NCBI GenBank assembly: GCA_030041375.1
Contig: JASHOA010000017.1
Coordinates: 1 to 64,000 of the forward strand
Direction: 5' to 3'
DNA length: 64,000 bases
Origin: Acetobacteraceae bacterium
Lineage (GTDB): Bacteria; Pseudomonadota; Alphaproteobacteria; Acetobacterales; Acetobacteraceae
The position numbers were made by a program, and so were the translations under genes. The notes below the pieces were generated by a model. That model worked only from the letters and a program-made list of their open reading frames with translations, did no database searches and had not been told where the DNA came from. This document shows positions 55,896 to 64,000 of the stretch, piece by piece. Positions within the stretch are counted from its first letter, which is position 1, and each line of letters opens with the position of its first letter.

Positions 55896-56975
55896 TCAGA
55901 CCTCGGCCAGCAGGTATTCGATCGGCAGCGTGGAGCGCTTGCCCAGTGCATCGCCATGCGTGGCGAGAAATGCGTCCGCGGCGCGCCTGCCCTCGTCGCG
56001 CAGCATGAGAAGGAATGGCCATTCAGCGTTCAACTTGGAGGAATGTCCGAGGCTGACCATGATCTCGCTGCTGATCATGTGGATGCGCATCCTCGCCCAG
56101 CGTGCGCCCTCGGTATGGCCGGGATCGGCGATCTGGCGCAGCAGCGCGATCATCCGGAGTTCTTTCAGGAGCGCGGAGTTGAACGAGACCTCGTTCAGCC
56201 GGTTGAGGATTTCTCCGGCCGAGCGCGGGGTGCCCGGGCGCTCGACGGGATTGATCGGTATCAGGATCGTATCGTCGGAGTCACACTCTCGCACCAAGGG
56301 CGTCATGGTCGGGTTACCGGCATAGCCGCCGTCCCAGTACGGTTCCCCTTCGATCTCGATCGCCTGAAAGATCGTGGGCAAGCACGCGGATGCCAGCAGG
56401 ACCTCGGGTGACAGCGCGGGATTGCGGAAGACGCGGGCACGCCCGGTGCGAACATTGGTTGCGGTGATGAAGAGGCGGATGGGGGCGGCGGACAGCCGCT
56501 TGAAGTCGATGGTCTCGGCGAGGATCTCGGCGAGCGGATTATAGCCGAAAGGATTGAGCTCGTAGGGCGAGAAGAGCCGGGTCAGGATATCCATTCCGAT
56601 GAATACCGGCGAGGAATCGAGCGTCCATCGCCCGAGCATGATATCGAGCGGGCCGCGGCGGAGAGGACTGAGGGTCGCCGCCTCGGCGACGCGGCGCCAG
56701 AATGACTCGAGCCGGGCCCGGGCGCACTCGGGGCCGCCTTCGGCGTAGCCGTCGGCGAGAACCGCGGCGTTCATCGCACCGGCCGAAGTTCCGGAGATTC
56801 CATCGATGCCGATCCAGCTTTCTTCGAGCAGGCGGTCCATCACGCCCCAGGTGAAGGCGCCGTGCGCGCCGCCCCCTTGCAGCGCCAGATCGACGATGAC
56901 CGGTTCGCGCTCGCCGGCGTTGCGGGCAGAGTGCTTCCGCGCCCGGGCTGGCACGGGTGTCACGCGGTCGGGCAT
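55896..56975 (-). CDS. Patatin-like phospholipase
   Basis: 359 residues. Patatin motifs: GGGAHG (34-39) for the oxyanion hole, GTSAG with Ser64, and WDGGYAGNP carrying the catalytic Asp. Acts on lipid esters. ATG at 56975 (MPDRVTPVP) is chosen because the 80-residue extension is low-complexity and unlike the family. Confidence 0.88.
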   Translation of the reverse strand: MPDRVTPVPARARKHSARNAGEREPVIVDLALQGGGAHGAFTWGVMDRLLEESWIGIDGISGTSAGAMNAAVLADGYAEGGPECARARLESFWRRVAEAATLSPLRRGPLDIMLGRWTLDSSPVFIGMDILTRLFSPYELNPFGYNPLAEILAETIDFKRLSAAPIRLFITATNVRTGRARVFRNPALSPEVLLASACLPTIFQAIEIEGEPYWDGGYAGNPTMTPLVRECDSDDTILIPINPVERPGTPRSAGEILNRLNEVSFNSALLKELRMIALLRQIADPGHTEGARWARMRIHMISSEIMVSLGHSSKLNAEWPFLLMLRDEGRRAADAFLATHGDALGKRSTLPIEYLLAEV

Positions 56976-57218
56976 TGGCGCGAGCAGCAAGCGTCCTGCC
57001 CGACGCGGGTGTCTTCCGGGCTCCGGCAGCCACACCCCGCGGGCCCTGGCGACAGTCCGATCAGTGGAAGGATGATGCCCATGGAGAGTTCCCGATGCTC
57101 GTCGCTTTTGCTGCGGCGCAAACCTATCAAGCCGGTTCCGGTACGTCGAGCACAACCGCCTCGCCAACGAATCGCATCGGGCAACGACGGGAATCTGTGC
57201 GCGCCGCGTCGGCAATTC

Positions 57219-58155
57219 CTATTGGTAGGCGGCGAATATTTCGTGAATTCTTGCCGCCGTCGATTTCTCGCGCAGCGTGAGACCGAGCAGGAGGCGGGAC
57301 TTGAGTCCGGACAGACAGCCCGCCGGCACGAGGTTGCGGGCGATGAGGTCGATTTCGGAGCCGGGATAACCGTAGGTGCGGGTGAAAACGGGGCCGATCA
57401 TCGCGCGTGTTGCCAGGACGACGGGGATCCGGGCGACGAGGTCCCCCAGGATGGGCGCCGCGCCCGCAGGCACATGGCCGGCGCCCATGGCTTCGATGAC
57501 GGCGCCGGCATAGCCGAGGCCCGGCAGGGCGGGAAGAAGCCGCCCGTCCTCGCCCATCGGCCATTTCGCGAGAGCAACAGGTGCCGGCGGACCTTCCGCG
57601 GTGCCGAGATGCGGGCCCCTGGCCACGCGCGCGTAAAAGCGGGGCCGTCGCTCGGCGACCACACCCAACGGTCCGATCAGCGGCGAGGAAAACGCCGAGG
57701 GAAGGACAGTGTGCGATTTCTGCACGAAGCGCGCGGCGTGGATGTCGTAATTGAGGACGACGAGAGTGCCGAGGCCGCGCGCCTCTTCCGATGACGCAAC
57801 AATCGCCGCGGCGAGGAGGTTGGCCGGACCGTCGGCACCAGGAGCATCGGCGCCACGCATCGCCCCGGTGACGACGACGGGCTTCTCGCCACCGACGAGA
57901 AGATCGAGGAGCAAGGCGGACTCTATCGCCCGCGCAATGAGTAGCTCCGTTGACGCCGACCACGGACAAGCCGAAGAGATGGCGTGGGGTCCGGGCGAGG
58001 ACAGGAATGTAATCGGCAACGCTCCCTTCGTCGAGGGTTCTGAAGCGCTCGTGTACCTCGGCTACCAGCGACCCCTCCAGGCCGGCCGCGGGCAAATGCC
58101 CAGTAGAGACAAAGGACGGATCGTCTTTCGGGTCCGTTTCGACCTCGGCGTACAT
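57219..58155 (-). pseudogene. Out-of-frame fusion of glutaminase (glsA) start to an asparaginase end
   Basis: From ATG 58155 the first 75 residues read like the N terminus of GlsA-type glutaminase (LVAEVHERFRTLDEGSVADY, then IPVLARTPRHLFGLSVVGVN). Near 57920-57935 the homology switches frame and family to the C-terminal two-thirds of an L-asparaginase: LLLDLLVGGEKPVVVTGAMR, GADGPANLLAAA and so on to 57219. The asparaginase part lacks its N-terminal catalytic Thr, and glsA lacks its Ser-x-x-Lys. Both genes are thus broken by one deletion. Confidence 0.8.
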
Positions 58156-58746
58156 GGGCCCTCCCCGTCTTTTTCACCCCTCCCCGCAGCTAGCCAGCCC
58201 GTACGGACATGGGCAGGGGCCGGTTCGGCGGATTCCGGCAAGCACGACCACGCTGGACAAGGGACGGGAAACACCGTTAGCGTAACAAGGTTTCACGGCG
58301 GGGGCCGCGGCTCCAAGTCCTGATTCTGTGCGAAACGTTCCAAAACAGCTCCGGTTCGCCTCGACCTCGCAGGGTTCCGTTGCAGAGGCGTGCGCGCTCA
58401 CCAAATGGAGTGCGTAGCTGGGTCTGCCAGCGTACTGAGTCTGCCAGCGTACTCTTTAATGCAAACGTTGTGCCAAGCTTCCGGGCGAATGTTGCAAGTC
58501 TTGGGGGCAATGTGCGGTCAGGCCGCTCCGCGAACTGAAGGGCTCGGTTTTTCGCGCGCCGGGCAGCCGGGCACCGGATGTGCTTCGGGGGAGCAAACTT
58601 GCATAGGCGTGACAAAAGCGCCATGACCAGTCGGGGCGTGGAGGTCAGTGAACCGGTAAGGGAACAGTTGAAGCGCGGGTGATTGCCGAGGAGTCCCACG
58701 ACGAGCAGTTGCTCCGGCAAGCAGCGGGAGAGGGAGAGTCGCCGCC
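58156..58746. other. Long control region between the fusion pseudogene and the AraC-type gene
   Basis: No gene could be supported. The only clear structure is a 17-bp direct repeat at 58422-58455. It is the divergent upstream region for the AraC-type regulator. Confidence 0.45.
58422..58455. repeat. Direct repeat of a 17-bp unit
   Basis: Two adjacent copies start GTCTGCCAGCGTACT; the first 15 bases are identical. AraC-family regulators often bind direct repeats of about this length, and an AraC-family gene begins 291 bp downstream, so it is a possible operator. Confidence 0.45.
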
Positions 58747-59871
58747 ATGACTGCGTTCCTTCGCGAGGGGTTCGAGAGGCCCGGAGATGCCAATGGGGCC
58801 GAGTTGCCTTTCATCCCGGACCATGGAGTGGGAGGCGCGGAGACGGCGGAGAAAGCGCCATCACATCGGTTTTCCACGGCTGCGCTCGAGAAGCGTGACC
58901 AGGAGGAAGCCTGGCGCGAGTGGTTCCGGCCGGTCTTCGATGTCGTTTCTTCGAGTGCGGATGGCCAAGGCTTTCCCGCGATCAATGAAGTCTGGCAGCT
59001 CGGGGGCCTGACGATGAGCAGGGTTTCCGGGCCGGCTGTACGGGTGGCGCGTGGCAGGGCCCACCTGCGGCACAATCCCGTGGACCATTGGGTTCTCAGC
59101 TATTGCAAGCACGGCGCCAGCATCATCAGGACCAGGAACGGGGTGACCCGGGTGCCGGCCAGCCGGCCCTATCTCTGGTCGATGGCAGAGGAAACGGAGA
59201 GTGTGCGGACAGCGGTCGAGAGGATCCAGATCTTCCTGCCGCGGGATGTTTTCAGGGATATTGCCGGCGTCCTGGATCCGGCGATCGGCTCGGTTTTCGA
59301 TTCGCCCATCGGAAGAATTCTCGGCGACTTCATGCTCGCGCTCGAGCGCGAGGTTCCGAACCTCACACGGACGGAGGTTCCGCGGCTCGTCGGTGCAGTG
59401 GGCAGCCTGGTCGCGGCGTGTGTCACGCCTTCGCCGGAGCGGCTTCGGGAAGCGTGCGGCCAGATCGATGTCGGCCGGATGGAACGGTTGCGGCAGACGG
59501 TACGCAGGCACCTGCGGTCGCCGCGGCTTGGCCCGGATACGCTGGGCCGGTTGGTGGGAGTTTCACGCTCGCAACTGTACCGATTGCTCGGGGAGGCCGG
59601 GGGGGTCGCCCGTTACATCCAGCGGCAGCGGTTGGTTGAAGCTTACCGGAACCTGAGCGACCCGAAAATCACGACGCCGATCTTCGCGATTGCCGAAGAT
59701 CTCTGCTTCGAGGATGCGTCGAGCTTCAGCCGCGCCTTTCGCCGCGAATTCGATGCGAGCCCGAGCGACGTGCGTCGCGCGACGTTCGCGGGCTTGCCGC
59801 CGATTGTGCCGCCACAGCGGCCAGCGGCTGCTGAAACCCGCAGGTTCGGGGATCTCCTTCACGTTTTTTGA
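58747..59871 (+). CDS. AraC-family transcriptional regulator
   Basis: 374 residues. N-terminal AraC-binding-like domain (about 50-230) and C-terminal double HTH with TLGRLVGVSRSQLYRLLGEA and IAEDLCFEDASSFSRAFRRE. GGGAGAG lies before the ATG. Target genes unknown; it stands between two pseudogenes, glsA/asparaginase and abgT, so it may have lost its regulon. Confidence 0.9.
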   Translation: MTAFLREGFERPGDANGAELPFIPDHGVGGAETAEKAPSHRFSTAALEKRDQEEAWREWFRPVFDVVSSSADGQGFPAINEVWQLGGLTMSRVSGPAVRVARGRAHLRHNPVDHWVLSYCKHGASIIRTRNGVTRVPASRPYLWSMAEETESVRTAVERIQIFLPRDVFRDIAGVLDPAIGSVFDSPIGRILGDFMLALEREVPNLTRTEVPRLVGAVGSLVAACVTPSPERLREACGQIDVGRMERLRQTVRRHLRSPRLGPDTLGRLVGVSRSQLYRLLGEAGGVARYIQRQRLVEAYRNLSDPKITTPIFAIAEDLCFEDASSFSRAFRREFDASPSDVRRATFAGLPPIVPPQRPAAAETRRFGDLLHVF

Positions 59872-60096
59872 GGACTGCCGGCACGTTCTTCGCGTTTGCG
59901 ACGCCCGAAACAGGTCAAGGACCGGCGGCGCTGGTTCTATCCGAACGCCGGAGTCGACCGCCGGGACCTGTTCTTCAAGCCCGTTGCGACCCTCGAATTC
60001 GTGGCACCCGGTAGGTAGCTGGGCGGCTCGGGCGCGGCGCGGCTGTTCGGCAACCCCGCAATCGCTGGTGCGATCGGCTTTGAACGGAACAGTTCC

Positions 60097-60659
60097 GCCA
60101 GCCGACCAGGACGAGGATGTAGCAGAGGGCCCAACGGGGGGAGACGGCGACGAGCTTGCGGATCAGCGCGTCCACCAGGCCCGCGCCTTCGGCCACTCCG
60201 ACGCCGACCATGGCGACGATGATGACGCCGAGCGCGGTGAAGCCCATCAGGTTGGGGACGAACCCGGTGTACATGAACCGGATGCCTTCGACGGTGAGCA
60301 GGCTGCGCGCCGCGGCGGTTGCGTGCTCCACCTTGTCGGTTTGCGGATTGATGACCCCGTAACGCACGCTGGCGCCGAACAGCTAGACCCTTGTCGATCT
60401 GACTGGGCCGCCCGACAAGGGTCTAGGACATTGTTTGAGCCCGCGATTCACGCCCTCCGACGATTCCGCCTCGGGCGATCGCGGGCCAGAGGATGTGCGA
60501 GAGCACGATGACGCAACCGGTCAGGATGACGAAGATCATCACCGGATGCGGCACCTTGTTGCCGAACCGCTCGACTGCATCGAGCATACGCTCGGTGAAG
60601 CTGGCTGGCTCGCTGCCTTGCGATCCGCGTTTCGCCGGGGGTTCGCCAGCCTTGCCCAT
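60097..60659 (-). pseudogene. AbgT-family transporter, interrupted by the 99-bp element and 3'-truncated
   Basis: The N-terminal piece (from ATG 60659) reads FGNKVPHPVMIFVILTGCVI up to LSHILW, as in AbgT. After the element, homology continues LFGASVRYGVINPQTDKVEH and on to ALCYILVLVG, where it stops at about 60100. Collapsing the element and one CCAG gives ...HILW-LFGASVRYG... in frame. The C-terminal two-thirds is lost to a separate deletion. AbgT imports p-aminobenzoyl-glutamate; the M20 peptidase just upstream on the same strand would process it. Confidence 0.85.
60383..60489. repeat. 99-bp double-hairpin element, copy 8, inside abgT
   Basis: 99 bp at 60387-60485 between CTAG (60383-60386) and CCAG (60486-60489). 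In hairpin 1 the stem has T-A in place of the usual G-C at the same rung (ACCCTTG with CAAGGGT), a paired change. The frame of abgT shows the original site was CCAG, so the left copy has probably mutated or was captured from the element. Confidence 0.92.
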
Positions 60660-60712
60660 CGCGTTGCTTCTCCCCTGAGAGCGTGTCAGTTGCGGCGCCC
60701 GGGGGCGCCGTT

Positions 60713-62095
60713 TCAGTGTGCCAGTTCGTTAAGGATGCGGGCCCAGGAACGAGTGCCGCGATGGAAGCTCTCGAGTTCATATTTCTCGTTGGGGCTGTGG
60801 ATACGGTCGTCATCGAGTGCAAAGCCGGCCAGCACGACATCCATGCCGAGCGCCTGTTTGAGTTCGTGAGTGACCGGGATGGAGCCGCCGCCGCCGATGA
60901 AGACGGCAGGGCGCCCCCATTCGGCCGCCAGCGCGTCGCGGGCCCTGCCGAAGGCAGGCGCTTCGATCGGAAAGCGAATCGCCCGGCTGGCGCCGTATTC
61001 AGCGAACTCAACCTTGCAGTCGGCGGGCACGCGGGCCTTCACGAAGTCCCGGAAGGCGGACCGGATGGCGTGCGGGTCCTGATCGAAGACGAGGCGGAAG
61101 GAGATTTTGGCGGAAGCGACGGCGGGGATGACGGTCTTGAACCCGGCCCCCTGATACCCCCCGCCCATGCCGTTGATCTCCGCGGTGGGGCGGGACCAGA
61201 CCATCTCGAGCACGGAACGGCCGCGTTCGCCAGCGGGAACCGAGAGCCCGACGGCGCCGAGAAACTGCGCGGCATCGAAGTGCAGGCTGTCCCACTGGGT
61301 GCGAAGAACTTCCGGCAGTTCGGGCACGCCTTCGTAGAAGTGGGGGATCGCGACGCGCCCGTTCTCGTCATGCAGGGCGGCGAGGATGCGGGCCAGCACG
61401 TGGTTCGGGTTTGCGGCAGCGGAACCATAGAAGCCGGAATGGAGATCGCGCTCGGCGGCGTGGATCACGATCTCCTCGCCACAAAGCCCGCGCAGCATGG
61501 TCTGGATGGCGGGCGTCGCCGGATCCCACATGTTGGTATCGCAGATCAGGCCGATATCGGCAGTGAGTTCCTTGGCGTGGCTTTTCAGGAACGGCGGCAG
61601 GTTGACGCCTCCCGACTCCTCCTCCCCCTCGATCAGGATCGAAACCGGGATCGGCAGCTTGCCTGTCACCGCCTTCCACGCGCGGCAGGCCTCGACGAAG
61701 GTCATCACCTGGCCCTTGTCGTCCGAGGCGCCGCGCGCGCGGATGGCCCGTGAGCCGTCGGCGCGGGTCTCGATCCAGGGGTCGAAGGGATCGCGCTCCC
61801 AGAGCTCGAGCGGATCGGCCGGCTGCACATCATAATGCCCGTAGAAGAGGGCCGAAGGCCCGGCTGCACCGTGGTCATGCGCAACGACGATCGGATGGCC
61901 GGGCGTGGTGCGCGCGCTGGCTTCGAACCCGATGCCCTTGAGATCGCTCACCAGCCAGTTAGCTGAGGCCACGCAGTCGGAAGCGAATTCCGGATCGGTC
62001 GAGATCGAGCGGATGCGCAGGAGTGCGAACAGGCGCTCGAGGGCCGGTTCGAGATGCGAATCGATATACGAGATGACCGCCTCGAGGTCGGACAT
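60713..62095 (-). CDS. M20-family dipeptidase/metallopeptidase
   Basis: 460 residues. FYGHYDVQPADP (first zinc His and Asp), ARGASDDKGQV, LIEGEEESGG and the C-terminal GGSIPVTHEL segment with a late His are all present. AAGGAGGAAG precedes the ATG at 62095. It may hydrolyse dipeptides or p-aminobenzoyl-glutamate if it once served with abgT, which lies 54 bp downstream. Confidence 0.9.
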   Translation of the reverse strand: MSDLEAVISYIDSHLEPALERLFALLRIRSISTDPEFASDCVASANWLVSDLKGIGFEASARTTPGHPIVVAHDHGAAGPSALFYGHYDVQPADPLELWERDPFDPWIETRADGSRAIRARGASDDKGQVMTFVEACRAWKAVTGKLPIPVSILIEGEEESGGVNLPPFLKSHAKELTADIGLICDTNMWDPATPAIQTMLRGLCGEEIVIHAAERDLHSGFYGSAAANPNHVLARILAALHDENGRVAIPHFYEGVPELPEVLRTQWDSLHFDAAQFLGAVGLSVPAGERGRSVLEMVWSRPTAEINGMGGGYQGAGFKTVIPAVASAKISFRLVFDQDPHAIRSAFRDFVKARVPADCKVEFAEYGASRAIRFPIEAPAFGRARDALAAEWGRPAVFIGGGGSIPVTHELKQALGMDVVLAGFALDDDRIHSPNEKYELESFHRGTRSWARILNELAH

Positions 62096-62326
62096 TCTTC
62101 CTCCTTGCGCGCGCTTCGTCCGGTTTCCCCGACGCGCGCGTGTGTTGGTGACGTTGGTGACGATCGTTGCCACATGGTGATGCTAATGCTCTTGTTGGGA
62201 AGGAGAAACGGCGTGGAATCCCGCCGCTATGCCCGATGTCCCAAACGTTGGCGGGCCGGCAAAGAAGCGAGACCTCCGCGATGCAGCGCGCATCGGCGCG
62301 GGCCGATGTCGCCGTACGCCCCTGCT

Positions 62327-64000
62327 TCAGCTTCCGGAAGAAGTTGCGCCCACGCGCTCGGGTGCCACGGACGAGTGCGCCTCTCCGGGTTCTTTGATCC
62401 CGAACCACGCAACGTAAAGAGCAGGCAGAAAAATCAGCGTCAGCACGGTGGCAACCAGCAGCCCGCCCATCACCGCGAACGCCATCGGCCCCCAGAAGAT
62501 GGTGACGGCGATCGGAATCAAGCCGAGCACGGTCGAGACGGCGGTCAGCATGATCGGTCGGAAGCGCGACATTGCCGCGGCGATCACGGCATCCCATGGG
62601 TGGGCACCCTCGGCCCGCTCGGTCTCGACCTGCTCGATCAGGATCACGCCGTTGCGCGCGATCATCCCGAAGAGAGAGAGGATGCCGAGGATCGCGACAA
62701 ATCCCAGCGGCTGACGAAAGAGGAGCAGCGAGCCGATCACGCCGATCATCCCGAGGGGAACGACGCTGAGCACGAGGAACAGGCGGTTGAAGCTCTGCAA
62801 CTGGATCATCAGGAAGGTGATCATCAGGAAGAGCATCAGCGGAACAACGGCATAAACCGAGGCTTGCGAGAGCTGGCTCTCCTCGACCACACCGCCGACG
62901 GCGATGCGATAGCCGGACGGGAGGGTCGCATTCAGCCGTTCGACCGCCGGCGCCAGCGCAGCGACGACGCTTTCCGGCAGGACGCCGGGGGCGACCTCGG
63001 ACTGGACCGTGAGAGTGGGCACGCTGTTGCGGGTCCAGATCAGTGGAAATTCCTGACCGAACCGGAAGGTCGCGATCTGGCTGAGCGGTACGGTCCGCCC
63101 ACCCGGCAATGGCACCTGAAGGTGCTGCAGCGTCTCGATCGAAAGACGCTGCTCGTCGACGGCGCGGACCACGACATCGACCAGGTGAATGCCGTCCCGG
63201 ACCTGGGTGACGGAGGAACCGGTGACGACGGTGTTCATGACCTGGGCGAGGGCCTGGGTGCTCAGACCCAGGAGGCGCGCCTCATCCTGATTGATCTCGA
63301 TCCGCACCATCCGGGCAGGATCCATCCAGTTATAGTTGACACGGCGCGCATCGGGGTTGGAGGCGACCACGGCCGCAAGCTGGCGCGCGATGTCCCGGAC
63401 CTTCGAAATTTCAGGCCCGCTGACGCGATACTGCACCGGCCAGCCGACCGGTGGACCAAGATTGAGCGGGGCCACGCGGGTGATCGCGTTCGGGAACCGC
63501 TCGGGCAGTACCCGATCGAGCATCGCCTCGAGGCGCTGGCGCGCCGCCACGTTCCTGGCGACGAGGACGGCCTGGCTGAAGCCCGGGTTCGGCAATTCGA
63601 CAAAGAGCGGCAGGTAGAACCGGATCGCGCCGCGTCCGACATAGGTGCTCCAGTGCGCGACATCCTTGTCTTTGGCGAGGATCGCATCGAGCTCGGCGGC
63701 CGCATGCTCGCTGGCATAGATGGAAGAACTGGCAGGCAGCCTGAGATCGACGAGCAGGTCCGGCCGGTCGGAGGGAGGAAAGAACTGTCGCGGCACGAGC
63801 GGCGATGCCAGCAGCGCGAGTACGAAGACGCCGAGCGTCACCGCGATCGTCATCCAGCGCAAGCGCATCGCCCCGACCAGCAAGCTGCGGAAGCCGATCA
63901 TCATCCGGCCGGGCTTGCCCACCGGCTTCGGCTTCATCAACCACACGCCGATCAAAGGCGTGAAAATGACAGCGATGAACCACGACATGATCAGCGTGAT
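62327..64000 (-). CDS. RND-family efflux pump inner membrane protein, C-terminal part
   Basis: The frame continues beyond the right edge; about 557 residues are visible. The second half of an AcrB/MexB/CzcA-like protein: a periplasmic porter part (about 60-340 of the visible sequence) and six C-terminal helices, including VVPLGMIGVIGSLLLF and GMIARNGVILIEQ. It exports drugs, dyes or similar substrates by proton flow. The fusion protein and outer-membrane genes would be outside the window. Confidence 0.92.
   Translation of the reverse strand: MTLIMSWFIAVIFTPLIGVWLMKPKPVGKPGRMMIGFRSLLVGAMRLRWMTIAVTLGVFVLALLASPLVPRQFFPPSDRPDLLVDLRLPASSSIYASEHAAAELDAILAKDKDVAHWSTYVGRGAIRFYLPLFVELPNPGFSQAVLVARNVAARQRLEAMLDRVLPERFPNAITRVAPLNLGPPVGWPVQYRVSGPEISKVRDIARQLAAVVASNPDARRVNYNWMDPARMVRIEINQDEARLLGLSTQALAQVMNTVVTGSSVTQVRDGIHLVDVVVRAVDEQRLSIETLQHLQVPLPGGRTVPLSQIATFRFGQEFPLIWTRNSVPTLTVQSEVAPGVLPESVVAALAPAVERLNATLPSGYRIAVGGVVEESQLSQASVYAVVPLMLFLMITFLMIQLQSFNRLFLVLSVVPLGMIGVIGSLLLFRQPLGFVAILGILSLFGMIARNGVILIEQVETERAEGAHPWDAVIAAAMSRFRPIMLTAVSTVLGLIPIAVTIFWGPMAFAVMGGLLVATVLTLIFLPALYVAWFGIKEPGEAHSSVAPERVGATSSGS

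Noticed and set aside
59909-60019. Short plus-strand frame WFYPNAGVDRRDLFFKPVATL
   Set aside because: It looks protein-like but I cannot assign a family or a start codon; too short to support as a gene.

Overview
The window is high-GC DNA from an alphaproteobacterium, most likely Rhodospirillales (Acetobacteraceae-like). The evidence is the gene content and order: dapD-dapE beside a truA-fmt-def block, an Hsp20/DUF1150 pair, a DUF2336 protein, a PEP-CTERM protein, and many ATGA/GTGA gene overlaps. The genus cannot be fixed from this sequence. The layout is mostly housekeeping and catabolic operons broken up by small mobile or decaying segments.

Region by region. 0-0.4 kb: the end of an IS481-like insertion sequence and two short repeats. 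0.5-7.8 kb: amidase, gamma-glutamyltransferase, a polysaccharide-export type ABC transporter, a SlyB-like lipoprotein and a lytic transglycosylase. 8-11.7 kb: an accessory patch with a zinc alcohol dehydrogenase, a folB fragment, an orphan PEP-CTERM protein and a disrupted toxin-antitoxin pair. 11.7-15.5 kb: uvrB, a pteridine-reductase-like SDR and folB. 15.7-25.5 kb: oxidoreductases, an M20 peptidase, prmA (with an ABC-transporter remnant at its 3' end), an aldehyde dehydrogenase and pbpC. 25.5-30.6 kb: a bacterial alpha-2-macroglobulin coupled to pbpC. 30.9-35.4 kb: a sugar ABC transporter flanked by two paralogous binding proteins. 35.7-40 kb: an LLM oxidoreductase, a DUF2336 protein and a diguanylate cyclase. 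40-47 kb: lysine/DAP biosynthesis, the truA-fmt-def block and Hsp20. 47-52 kb: a tRNA-Arg(CCU) followed by a visibly more AT-rich accessory segment with a Mrr-like nuclease, a partner protein and a VapBC pair. 52-64 kb: an esterase, GntP-type permease, patatin, a glutaminase/asparaginase fusion remnant, an AraC regulator, a disrupted abgT with its M20 peptidase, and the C-terminal part of an RND pump.

The most interesting observation is a short, apparently undescribed mobile repeat. Five copies are exactly 99 bp (7848-7946, 11226-11324, 34143-34241, 53652-53750, 60387-60485), each made of two hairpins in series and bounded by a 4-bp CYAG-like direct repeat. Truncated or tandem copies lie at 331-419, 36997-37224 and 42824-42883. 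Two copies interrupt genes, a PemK/MazF-type toxin and abgT. In both, removing the element plus one 4-bp repeat restores an uninterrupted, family-like reading frame, as expected for real transposition with target duplication. A second repeat with TACCC/GGGTA ends (42664-42819 and 191-326) also lies between CTAG-like tetranucleotides and abuts the first. No complete transposase that could move either is in the window. The partial IS481-type transposase at the left edge is a candidate only by analogy.

Other rearrangements: a glsA/asparaginase out-of-frame fusion, a livG/livF remnant that now supplies the tail of PrmA, and a truncated second folB.
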